NCBI RefSeq assembly: GCF_029906345.1
Contig: NZ_JARYGY010000006.1
Location: 248,001 to 312,000 of the forward strand
Direction: 5' to 3'
Origin: Aquimarina mycalae
Lineage (GTDB): Bacteria; Bacteroidota; Bacteroidia; Flavobacteriales; Flavobacteriaceae
Length of the DNA stretch: 64,000 nt
The translations under genes were made by a program, and so were the position numbers. How positions within the stretch are numbered: the stretch's first letter is position 1; each line of letters starts with the position of its first letter. Shown piece after piece: positions 17,224-26,000 of the stretch. Below the pieces are notes generated by a model. That model searched no databases. It had not been told where the DNA came from and saw nothing but the letters and a program-made list of their open reading frames with translations.

Positions 17224-17538
17224 TTACAGGAAATCCGTTGTATTATCATTATCCATAATTTCTTTAATTTTTCGATCTTCCCATTGTTTACTGAAAATGA
17301 TATTAGGATTAAAAACCTTTATCCAATGAAAGAATAAACCAATTCCCCAGAAAAAAGGAGTTAAATATAAATTCCAGTTAAGCCAGTTGCTAAAACCTTC
17401 ATCTATGAAATCAGAATTTATGAATAGCAAGAAAACATTCACAATGATATATGCAGTAAGATGAGAGTAAAATCCCTTTTCTTCATGAACACGTTTTTTT
17501 GCTCGTGCGTATTTTTTTTGTTTTTCAAAATTTTCCAT
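17224..17538 (-). CDS. 2TM domain protein (copy 3 of the free array)
   Basis: The 104-residue protein starts MENFEKQKKYARAKKRVHEE and shows two membrane helices with the loop DEGFSNWLNWNLYLTPFFWG and the FFWGIGLFFHWIKVF segment; it ends FSKQWEDRKIKEIMDNDN. It is the nearest relative of the copy at 16854. The start is the ATG at 17538, 11 bases after the stop of the preceding copy, so tight co-transcription is likely. Confidence 0.85.
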   Translation of the reverse strand: MENFEKQKKYARAKKRVHEEKGFYSHLTAYIIVNVFLLFINSDFIDEGFSNWLNWNLYLTPFFWGIGLFFHWIKVFNPNIIFSKQWEDRKIKEIMDNDNTTDFL

Positions 17539-17549
17539 TTCGTAATTTT

Positions 17550-17882
17550 TTAAATAGGATTGTTCTTATCCATGATTTCTTTAATCTTTCTTTGTTCCCA
17601 TTTTTCACTAAAAATAGATTTATTGAATAGTTTTCTTACCCCATTCTTTTCTCTAAATGCCCATAATCCGTGACCTAGTATGAAGATACCCCATAATATT
17701 GGAGAGCTTATTAAGTTTAGGATCAAATAGCCGTCGTATATATATTCTCTTAGCTGTAGGATTACAATAGTAATTGCAATATTTATAACAATATATATGC
17801 TTAAGTGTGTGTAAAAGGATTGTTCTTCCTGAACGCGCTTTTTAGCTTTTTTATATCTATTTTGTATTTCAGAATTTTCCAT
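17550..17882 (-). CDS. 2TM domain protein (copy 2 of the free array)
   Basis: The 110-residue protein starts MENSEIQNRYKKAKKRVQEE and has two membrane helices, the second reading SPILWGIFILGHGLWAFREK. It carries a short insert KNGVRKLFNKSIFSEKWEQR before the tail that is shared with the copy at 17894 but absent from copies 3 to 5. This marks a second subfamily within the array. It is 11 bases from both neighbouring 2TM genes. Confidence 0.85.
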   Translation of the reverse strand: MENSEIQNRYKKAKKRVQEEQSFYTHLSIYIVINIAITIVILQLREYIYDGYLILNLISSPILWGIFILGHGLWAFREKNGVRKLFNKSIFSEKWEQRKIKEIMDKNNPI

Positions 17883-17893
17883 GTTTGGTTCTT

Positions 17894-18238
17894 TTAGAGA
17901 TCTTTATTTTCATTCATAAATTCTTTAATCTTTCTTTGTTCCCATTTTTTACTGAAAATAGATTTATTGAACAGTTTTCCTAATCCATTCTTTTCTCTAA
18001 ATGTCCATAATCCATGTCCTAGTAATCCAAGACCCCATAATACTGGAGTGCTAATTAAATTCCAAAATATATAGTTGTTATACTCTTCATTGTCAACATA
18101 ATCACCCACTTTTATTTTAAAGAGAAATATGACAATATTCATTATAACATATACAGTAGCGTGTGAGTAAAAAGATCTTTCCTCGATAACTCTTTTTCTC
18201 GCTTGCTTATATGCTTTTCTTTTATCTATATTATTCAT
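17894..18238 (-). CDS. 2TM domain protein (copy 1 of the free array)
   Basis: I place the start at the ATG at 18238 (MNNIDKRKAYKQARKRV), giving 114 residues; a longer frame reaching 18331 would add residues unlike any other copy and run deep into the kinase gene. With this start it overlaps the end of the LytS-2TM gene by 8 bases, so it is translationally coupled to it. Two membrane helices, STPVLWGLGLLGHGLWTFRE and the tail FSKKWEQRKIKEFMNE identify the domain. It shares the KNGLGKLFNKSIF insert with copy 2. Confidence 0.83.
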   Translation of the reverse strand: MNNIDKRKAYKQARKRVIEERSFYSHATVYVIMNIVIFLFKIKVGDYVDNEEYNNYIFWNLISTPVLWGLGLLGHGLWTFREKNGLGKLFNKSIFSKKWEQRKIKEFMNENKDL

Positions 18239-19589
18239 AATTTCTTTTGTTAGATTCATCCATATACTTTCTGATTTTCTTCTTCTCCCAATCTTTACCA
18301 AATATTGGGTGATGATCGAATGCTTCTGCATAATGGAAAATTAGTCCTAATCCCCATCCTGCTATTGGAAAAATAACCCATGGTAAGTTAAAACCAGTAG
18401 TTCTATAATTGATAAATATCAAAAACGGAATAACAATACAGTAAGCGACTAAGCTACCATAGAATTCTTTCATTTTTTTAACACGTTCTTTAGCTCTTTT
18501 GTACTTTAAATCTTTTACGATTTGTATATTTTGTGATGTTGTCATATCGATTGATGTTATTCTTTTTGTTAATATTGGAAGCTTCGCAATAAAAGCAGTT
18601 TCTGTTTTAAACACAGAGAACTCTTTTTTGGTCAGTAATCCGTATCGTTGTTTTACATTTCCTAAACCTACACCGCTACTTTGTTTAATTACTTCTTTGG
18701 GCTGTAGATTATTTTCGACAATTAGAAAACCATCATTTTCATAAATTTTAATATGTAATGGTCTGTCTGGCATGACCACATTGTGTTTAATGGTGTTTTC
18801 TAATAAAATTTGTAAGGACAGCGGTACTACCTTTGCCTCTGGGTTTGATGCTTGATCTGGCATCTCAAAAATAATACTGTCTTCAAACCTTAATTTCAAT
18901 AAAGTCATATAGGTTTTAGCAAATTTTAGTTCTTCATCTATAGTTATTAATTCTTTATCTTTTTGTTCTAGTACATATCGATACACTTTGGATAGTGATG
19001 TTGTAAACTTCTGTGCCATTCTAGGATTTTCATCTATTAATGATGTCAATACATTTAGGCTGTTAAACAAAAAGTGAGGATCCAGTTGGTTTTTTAACGC
19101 TGCAAATTTTGCTGAAGCTGTTCCTGCTATTATTTTTTGTTCAGTAACTTTTGATTCTTGCCTGTGTTTCCAATAGAAAATGCCATAAAACATAAATGTT
19201 AATACAGTGGCAATCGATAAGGATACTAAGTAATATTGAGGTCTCTCATTGTTCAAAAACTGAACTAAACTTTTTTCATATACAAATACATTATAAAATA
19301 ACCTTGCAACAAATATTGCAACTACGGATACAATGGTTGCCAGAATAATTGTAACTGTTAAATTTTTTACTGTATATAGGTTTTCTTGATGCTTTTTTCT
19401 TCGAAATAAAAACAGGTATACGTTGGCTACATAAATTATTATAGAAAACACAACATTCTCTAAGTATTCGTGTAGTAATTCAATGTCAAAATTTATTTCG
19501 ATTCCTTTGAAATAATATACGATGAGAAATGCGATGAAAATTCCTGTTCCGATTAAGATTCCTTTTCCTATTTCTTTAAAAATGTTCAT
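18231..19589 (-). CDS. LytS-type sensor histidine kinase with C-terminal 2TM domain
   Basis: The 452-residue protein has four hydrophobic helices in the first 150 residues (for example ILIGTGIFIAFLIVYYF), then a His_kinase domain with the phospho-accepting His in LKNQLDPHFLFNSLNVL (about residue 170) and an ATPase part with NTIKHNV and SSGVGLGNVKQRYGLL. After about residue 360 comes a full 2TM domain: KRAKERVKKMKEFYGSLVAY, a WGLGLIFHYAEAF segment and FGKDWEKKKIRKYMDE. This kinase-2TM fusion, followed by five separate 2TM genes, is unusual. The cognate regulator is most likely the LytTR protein at 14550. It starts 6 bases after the TPR gene. Confidence 0.9.
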   Translation of the reverse strand: MNIFKEIGKGILIGTGIFIAFLIVYYFKGIEINFDIELLHEYLENVVFSIIIYVANVYLFLFRRKKHQENLYTVKNLTVTIILATIVSVVAIFVARLFYNVFVYEKSLVQFLNNERPQYYLVSLSIATVLTFMFYGIFYWKHRQESKVTEQKIIAGTASAKFAALKNQLDPHFLFNSLNVLTSLIDENPRMAQKFTTSLSKVYRYVLEQKDKELITIDEELKFAKTYMTLLKLRFEDSIIFEMPDQASNPEAKVVPLSLQILLENTIKHNVVMPDRPLHIKIYENDGFLIVENNLQPKEVIKQSSGVGLGNVKQRYGLLTKKEFSVFKTETAFIAKLPILTKRITSIDMTTSQNIQIVKDLKYKRAKERVKKMKEFYGSLVAYCIVIPFLIFINYRTTGFNLPWVIFPIAGWGLGLIFHYAEAFDHHPIFGKDWEKKKIRKYMDESNKRNYE

Positions 19590-19595
19590 TAAGTC

Positions 19596-20216
19596 TTATT
19601 TACAATTTTTCTGAATCCTTGTTACCTGATCCTTTCCCCAATCTGGGTAAAATGGGATCGTAGATGCTGCTGTTTCAAAGTACAAGATAGCTTTTTCTAT
19701 TTCAGGACAAAAGGATTTTGGGTCTTTACCCCAGAATTTTGCTGATCCCATTTGCCACTCTGCATGATATAATATTGCTCTCGGATTTTGTGGTTCCAGC
19801 ACTTTTGCTTTTTGATAGAGTTGTTCTACTTTGGGCGAATGTGTCATTCCGTAATTAGCAGGGTCATATACTACATATGCCGTATTTAACATAGCTTCTA
19901 GAATTAGAATTTCTGCATTATCTTTTGAGAATATTTTAGCTTCATTTAAGTAATTTTGCGCTTTTTTAAGTCTTGATTCAATTTCCTCAGCATCTTTGAT
20001 ATTAAACGTGGTAATGATATGTATTTGTGCAGCATAATAATACGGTAACCAGTTTTCTTTTTCTGCCTTACCAATACGCTCGAACAAATTAACAGCTTCA
20101 TCATTTTTTTGATTTCCCCAAAGCTCAAATGCTTTGTTCATGCCTTTCTCATAGGCTGCTTGTGAATTTACAGTGGTAACTGTAAAAAAAGTAAGTATGA
20201 TGATGATTATTTTCAT
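19596..20216 (-). CDS. Exported TPR-like protein, 206 residues
   Basis: The protein begins with a signal peptide (MKIIIIILTFFTVTTVNSQA) and is otherwise helical, with tetratricopeptide-like units such as AFELWGNQKNDEAVNLFERI, YYAAQIHIITTFNIKDAEEI and LYQKAKVLEPQNPRAILYHA. It would lie in the periplasm and bind proteins or peptides. Its start is 67 bases from a pair of LytTR-like sites and its stop is 6 bases from the kinase gene, so it probably opens the regulatory transcript that includes the kinase. Genes of this kind beside TonB receptors and LytS/LytTR systems occur in Flavobacteriia; the exact job is unknown. Confidence 0.8.
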   Translation of the reverse strand: MKIIIIILTFFTVTTVNSQAAYEKGMNKAFELWGNQKNDEAVNLFERIGKAEKENWLPYYYAAQIHIITTFNIKDAEEIESRLKKAQNYLNEAKIFSKDNAEILILEAMLNTAYVVYDPANYGMTHSPKVEQLYQKAKVLEPQNPRAILYHAEWQMGSAKFWGKDPKSFCPEIEKAILYFETAASTIPFYPDWGKDQVTRIQKNCK

Positions 20217-20282
20217 GATATAGATGTTTTAGTTTTACAGTGTAAAGATCCTTTAATACTGTATGTTTTGAAATTATATATT

Positions 20283-20313
20283 ACCGAATTGTTGTTTTTA
20301 TATACCGAACTGT
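20283..20313 (-). promoter_or_regulatory. Paired LytTR-like binding sites before the TPR gene
   Basis: Read on the minus strand the two sites are ACAGTTCGGT (20304-20313) and ACAATTCGGT (20283-20292), direct repeats exactly 21 bases apart. The first matches the published LytTR/AgrA-type consensus [TA][AC][CA]GTTN[AG][TG]; the second differs at one base. Two direct repeats with a 12-base gap (two helical turns) are the usual arrangement for this regulator family. The pair sits just past the TonB receptor stop and about 67 bases before the TPR start. Confidence 0.65.
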
Positions 20314-20314
20314 A

Positions 20315-22468
20315 TTATAGATTATCTAACTGATTATCTGTTTTATTATCACTAATAGTCCAGAAAAATCCTATGATAAAAAAACGATCAGCTGTAGGAC
20401 GAATGGCGCGTCTTGCAAAATCCCCATTAACATTTGGTGTATTAGCATATTGATAGTTAAATACATTATCAAAACCTAACACATTAGAAACAGAAACATA
20501 TAGAATTTTTTGTTGACTAATTAAATAAGCCCAGTTTAGATTTAGTGCATTATAGGCTTTGGTTTTTTCTCCAAAAAATACTCCAGTGTTAGGGTTATCA
20601 TAAGGACGACCTGATGCGAAATTATAGGTAGCGCCTATCAATGATTTCCAATCTTTAATCCAATATTTACCTACTAGTGATAAATTATGTGCTGCTGCAA
20701 AATTAGGAGTAGCTCTTTCTGTATAATTTCTGTAATCTCTCTCTGTATTGAGATAGGAGTAACTAGCCCAATATTCGAAGTTTTTGATCGATTTATTATC
20801 TCTCCAATACAAATCTAATCCTGTAGCGTATCCATCTCCGTTACTGTTATAGAGACTACTAAATTCTGGTCGTTCTGTATCAAATTTCACCAAGCGGTCA
20901 TATTTTTTATAATAAGCTTCCGCTCTTAAGGTTCGTCCATTATTTTGATATAAATAATTGAAAATATAATGAGATGATTTCTCTGGATCTAATGCAGTAT
21001 TGTACTTAAGTACGTTTTGTTGAGGTGCTTGATAAAAATCTCCGTAAGCCAGCGAAATCTGTGATTTTTGAGCAATTTTATAAGCTAATGAAACTCTGGG
21101 AGAAACCTTCGTATAATCAAGCAATGCATTATGGGTACCTCTCACTCCTAATTGCATAGCTAGTTTTTTGCTAAAAAAGATGTTTGCTTCAGAGTAAGCG
21201 GCAGTACTATTGTTGTTATAACTACTCTGAAAACTTCCGAAGGAAGGATCATTAGCTTCTTCTTTAAAATCTCCAATAAACTGCTCAGCTCCAAAACTTA
21301 ACTTAAAACGATTACTGAATCTTTTTCTCAACTTTACCTTTAGGTGTGCACTGTTGTCGTCATTATCGACTTGTGTTTCTATAATTTTAATGTCGTTATG
21401 ATCATTGGCAAAACTTGCTCCTGTAGCTAGTGTCCAATCATTTCCAAGATCACCTTTATACGATGCATTGATATATAAGTTTCTGTTGGTAAGCCCAAAA
21501 TTAATTCCTTCTGGTACATTAATGTCTTCTTGTATCAATTCGAAATCTGTATAATTTAACCCACCATATAATTTGAATAATCCATTGTTAAATTGATGTC
21601 TGAAAACTGCTTCTCCTGATAAAGATTCGAAAGGTTTTATCCAATCAACGCGCTGAGATATTACTTCTTGATATGGTTTTAGATTTAGATAAAAAGCATT
21701 AATACTAAGTGAGTTTTTCTTCCATTTTTGAGTGTTTCCCACTCCAAGACCTACGCTAATAAAAGAAAAATCTGTTTTTTCTTGTTCTGGTTCATCTATG
21801 GTGTTTAATAGTAATACACTAGATAAAGCGTCTCCATATTCTGCAGAGTATCCACCAGTAGAAAAGTTTGTTCCTTTAAACAAGAAAGGAGAGAAACGCC
21901 CTCTTGTTGGGATATTATTGGCAGTTGCCGAAAAAGGTTGAAAAACCCGAAGCCCATCGATATACACATTGGCTTCATTAGCATCGCCACCTCGTACAAA
22001 TAATCTGCCATCTTCTGCAACTGTAGATGTACCTGGTAGCGTTTGGAATGCTCCAATATAATCTCCAGCAGCTCCTGCAGTGGTTACAATATCTAATGGT
22101 GTCAATACGGATACTTTACTATTATCACCAGCAGAAAATGTACCTGCATTAAGAATAACACTACCTAATGAGTTTACATCTTCTTTTAGTGTAATTCTTA
22201 AATCTTTCATTTCTGTAACCGAAGTATATAATGAATAGGTTTCAAAGGAAAGAAATGAAATAACGAGTGTTTGTTCTGCTATCTCTGATGTTGTAAAAGA
22301 AAAATTTCCGTGATCATCAGAAGAAGATCCATCATAGGTGCCATCCAGATAGATGTTTGCACCAATAATTGGAGTTCCTGATGGATCTGTGACAACTCCC
22401 GAAATGGTAGACTGTGCAGCAGAAAATAAACTAGTCAATATTAAAATAATGGTTAGTGAAGATTTCAT
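20315..22468 (-). CDS. TonB-dependent receptor with carboxypeptidase-like N-terminal domain
   Basis: The 717-residue protein has a signal peptide (MKSSLTIILILTSLFSAAQS), a carboxypeptidase regulatory-like domain (about 20-105; STISGVVTDPSGTPIIGANI), a plug domain (about 120-230; GAFQTLPGTSTVAEDGRLFV and RGGDANEANVYIDGLRV) and a beta-barrel of about 480 residues ending DRFFIIGFFWTISD. It is an outer-membrane importer driven by TonB. The substrate is not readable; no SusD partner is next to it, so it is more likely a siderophore, cofactor or small-molecule receptor than a glycan one. A pair of LytTR-like sites lies 71 bases upstream. Confidence 0.9.
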   Translation of the reverse strand: MKSSLTIILILTSLFSAAQSTISGVVTDPSGTPIIGANIYLDGTYDGSSSDDHGNFSFTTSEIAEQTLVISFLSFETYSLYTSVTEMKDLRITLKEDVNSLGSVILNAGTFSAGDNSKVSVLTPLDIVTTAGAAGDYIGAFQTLPGTSTVAEDGRLFVRGGDANEANVYIDGLRVFQPFSATANNIPTRGRFSPFLFKGTNFSTGGYSAEYGDALSSVLLLNTIDEPEQEKTDFSFISVGLGVGNTQKWKKNSLSINAFYLNLKPYQEVISQRVDWIKPFESLSGEAVFRHQFNNGLFKLYGGLNYTDFELIQEDINVPEGINFGLTNRNLYINASYKGDLGNDWTLATGASFANDHNDIKIIETQVDNDDNSAHLKVKLRKRFSNRFKLSFGAEQFIGDFKEEANDPSFGSFQSSYNNNSTAAYSEANIFFSKKLAMQLGVRGTHNALLDYTKVSPRVSLAYKIAQKSQISLAYGDFYQAPQQNVLKYNTALDPEKSSHYIFNYLYQNNGRTLRAEAYYKKYDRLVKFDTERPEFSSLYNSNGDGYATGLDLYWRDNKSIKNFEYWASYSYLNTERDYRNYTERATPNFAAAHNLSLVGKYWIKDWKSLIGATYNFASGRPYDNPNTGVFFGEKTKAYNALNLNWAYLISQQKILYVSVSNVLGFDNVFNYQYANTPNVNGDFARRAIRPTADRFFIIGFFWTISDNKTDNQLDNL

Positions 22469-23005
22469 GGATTTTGTTATTTATTTTGATTGATGATCCA
22501 AAAATCTTGTAAAACAATAACGAATAAAATTGAATGCTACCGAACTGTAGAAAAAATAGGACGGATTGTGATGAGTAAATACAACTTTTTTGACAAATTG
22601 AAATATTTATTACTTTTTTATGGTAACATATCTGCTCTAAAAGACACTTAATATTATAAGCTATAAATTTAAATACTGTAATTTTTTAAGAATATAGATT
22701 AATATCTAATAACTATTTAACAATTACATGCAGCAAACAAGTGTTTTGTGAGTTTTTAAAAATATACCTTTAGAAAGATTACCCCACGTAATTTTTAACT
22801 GAATATCTGCTTTATTCAGTGTTATGACCTTTCATATTTTAAATAAGGTGTTTCATGTAGAAATACCTGATTCGGTTTCGCTGTGTACAATAGCGAACCT
22901 ATAAATTCTACGATCTAGTTTGCTATAGAGTAAACAGATTGTTTCTAAATAAATGAAACCTAATTAGGATAATAAATAGTCAATAATATAAAATCAAATA
23001 GTCAT
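22469..23005. other. Divergent intergenic region, 537 bases
   Basis: No gene is supported here. The left end holds the receptor promoter region with the LytTR-like pair at 22539-22569. The right half must carry the promoter of the large plus-strand gene at 23006; I find no clean TAnnTTTG box. The region is AT-rich without repeats I could identify. Confidence 0.5.
22539..22569 (-). promoter_or_regulatory. Paired LytTR-like binding sites before the TonB receptor gene
   Basis: On the minus strand ACAGTTCGGT (22539-22548) is identical to the strong site before the TPR gene. A weaker partner, ACAATCCGTC (22560-22569), begins 21 bases away, the same spacing as in the other pair. The pair is 71 bases from the receptor start, almost the same distance as the other pair from the TPR start. 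Confidence 0.6.
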
Positions 23006-26000
23006 ATGGAATCCACTTTATTCAGATTTATTACAATTCGTAACCCACAGTTACTATCAGAAAAAGAAAAAGAAAGAGGCTTTGTTTTTTATGAAAAAGA
23101 AAACCAAAGTGCATTTAAAGAAGCAATCGCACGTTCGATAACTCCAAAGGATATATATAAAGCTTTGGCTACTGCCGCCAGGGATTTTGAAGCAATAAAG
23201 ACCCTTGAAGGGATAAGAAAAATTAATGCTAGTATGTATGATTTTTCATTTTGGCTGGCCAGAAATCGTAATACCATTACTCCAGAGACTGCATCAGAAG
23301 CTGCAACTGGAGTTTCAGAACTATCAGGAGGCAAAGAAAAAATATTATGGGAAAATCTGCTGTATCAAACAATTACCAGTAGTGATAACAATATAAAAGA
23401 AGCTTGTATCCAAATGCTGGTTGGAAATAATTTCATAGATAAAAATGATTATTTAACTAAACCTTCTGCCAACCTTAAGTTAATAAACACTGTAGAAGAT
23501 ATGAGGCGTCTAGCTAATGCCAGTGTTGTTATCCCAAAGGATATAAAAGGGAATTTGGATACTACAGGAGATAATAAACCTTCTCTTTCTGATGCTGTTT
23601 TTAATAGAAAATTACAAGATGAGCTTGTTGAAGCAGTAGCTAAAGAAAATATTAAAGTTTTAGAAACGGCTATTAAAGAAGTTAGAAAAGTAGACAAAGA
23701 TTTAAATACAAAAATCCAGAAAGAGTTTGATGGTAAGTACGAGGAATTTATAGTTAATGAAGAAAAGGCATTAGATAAAATACTATATGCATCCGAAGGA
23801 GACGGATTACCTACAGACACTAAGAATTTAAATGACTCAGCAGATCCGATTGTTACGAATCTTTCTAAAAGGATACAATTACCTAAGTTTGAGTTTCAAC
23901 CATCAGAAGTATTTAGCATAGCATACTTAGAAGATAAAATATCGAGCGAATCTTACGATATTATTGAGAACTTAAATTTGGACCCTAATACAGATTGTAA
24001 TCAAATCATAGAAGTAATAGAGGATAGAGTTAGAGAAGAAAATCAAGTTATTACAGATAATACTACGCAAACTAATACTCGAGTTCAATATAATGGAGTA
24101 ACCATTGATGCTAATAAAATTCCAGTTGCTAGGTATTGTTATTCGATTTATGTACTTAGACAACTAATTGACATAGGTGATGTACCAGATCCAGATCCAG
24201 ATCCAGATACGGATATAGAAATAGGTGTGCCTACAGCAACCAAATCAAGTATATCAATTTCTAGTAATGCGGGAATGTCTATGAACCTAAAGGTGGGATA
24301 TAATAATGCTCAAATCACCGATGCTTTTTACACATTAGACTTTAAGAATGGCAGTCAACAAGATGGTAGTGAGACTAGAATATTTAATAACACAAATACA
24401 GATGAATCTATATTTATAAATTTTTTCCCTAATGAACTTCGTATTCCTTTAGGTGTAAGAAGTATGCTTTTTAAAGGTGAAATAACATTAAATAATGGTG
24501 TAAAACTAGCTTTTGAGACTGATATAATCTTGAGTAGTTCGACTAATGTTGGCTGTGCTACTGTGGTGAATACAGATGATGGGTCTGGAGATGGAGATGG
24601 TACTGGTGATGGTGATGGAACAGGAGATGGTACGGGTGACGGTGGAGACGAAACACCAAAACCTAATTTTTATGGTATTACCAAGATCGGGATAGCTGAT
24701 TTTAGGAAAGTAGATCAAGAAGTATGTTGTTATGTGCCTGGTGAAGTCTCTCATATAGAAAACATCTTAGCAAGAGAATATAAAGAACGATCCACTAGAA
24801 GACTAATAAGCTCAGAAAGTACTACAGAGACATCAACCGAAACAGAAACCGAAAATCTTACGGATACTAGCACGACAGAAAGAAATGAATTACAGACTGA
24901 AGTAACTTCTGTATTAAATGAAGATGATTCTCAGAGTTTCGGAGCTTCTGCAGGAGTTTCTGGATCCTATGGGAAAGTTAATTTTAATGCGGATGCCTAT
25001 GCTGATTTTGCATCCTCTAGTGCAACTTCTAATTCTACTTCCACAGCTCAGTCATATGCACAGGAGATTACACAACGTACATTAGAACGTGTGGTGCAAA
25101 AAGTAAATAAGAAAAGAACATCCAGAGTTTTAAGAGAGTTCGAAGAAAATAACAAACACGGGTTTGATAATAGAGAAGGAGATCAGCATGTAACAGGTAT
25201 TTATCGCTGGGTTGATAAAATCTATAAAAATACATTGATCAATTATGGTAAGCGATTGATGTATGAGTTTATGATTCCAGAACCTTCGATCTTTCTAAAA
25301 AGTGCGATTATAAAAGATGCAGAAAGCGGAAATTATGAAGATGAAAACGGTAAAATATTACCAGAAAAACCGAAACACCCTAAGGATCATGGTATTTCTT
25401 CGGCTTCTGCACTCACAGAAACTAATTATCAGTTACATGCCGCTAAATATAATGCTGTGGTATCTGCACCTCCATCTCAATATAATTACACAGGAATTTC
25501 GTTTACAAAGTCACAAGTAGGTCAGGACGGTAGTGATAGAGATAATAAAGCAGTATCAGAAATCATAAAAATACCAATAGGCTATAAAGCAATAGCAGCT
25601 AAGACCTCGGGTACAGCACATAACGGTACAGTAAAAATTTCTGTAGGAGGGATTACGTTTCCTATTAATAGCGGTGTATTTAGAAGCTTATATCCAGATA
25701 ATTATTATAAAGAAGAATTGCCAGCATCTGCTTTTTTTAACTGGAACTGGATTTCTAATGTAAATGTCCTCATAAAATGTCAACGTACTACAGAAGCATA
25801 TCAACAATGGCAGAATGATACTTATGATGCTATATTAGAGGCGTATACAGACAGAGTTAATGAATATAACCTAGCAATAGAATCAGATGAAGAAGGAACT
25901 ATAGGAACGGAGCTTAAATTTAATCCGTTACTTAATAGAACATTAGAGAAACGAGAGTTGAAGCGTGCTGCAATCGAAATGTTAGCAAAACCGTTTGGGA

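Noticed and set aside
18239-18331. Longer start for the first free 2TM gene.
   Set aside because: The added residues are not shared by any other 2TM copy and lie inside the kinase gene; the ATG at 18238 matches the start of the other copies.
24185-24208. Four ccagat hexamers as a CRISPR-like or microsatellite element.
   Set aside because: They encode an Asp-Pro linker in frame and lack spacers; a coding low-complexity repeat.
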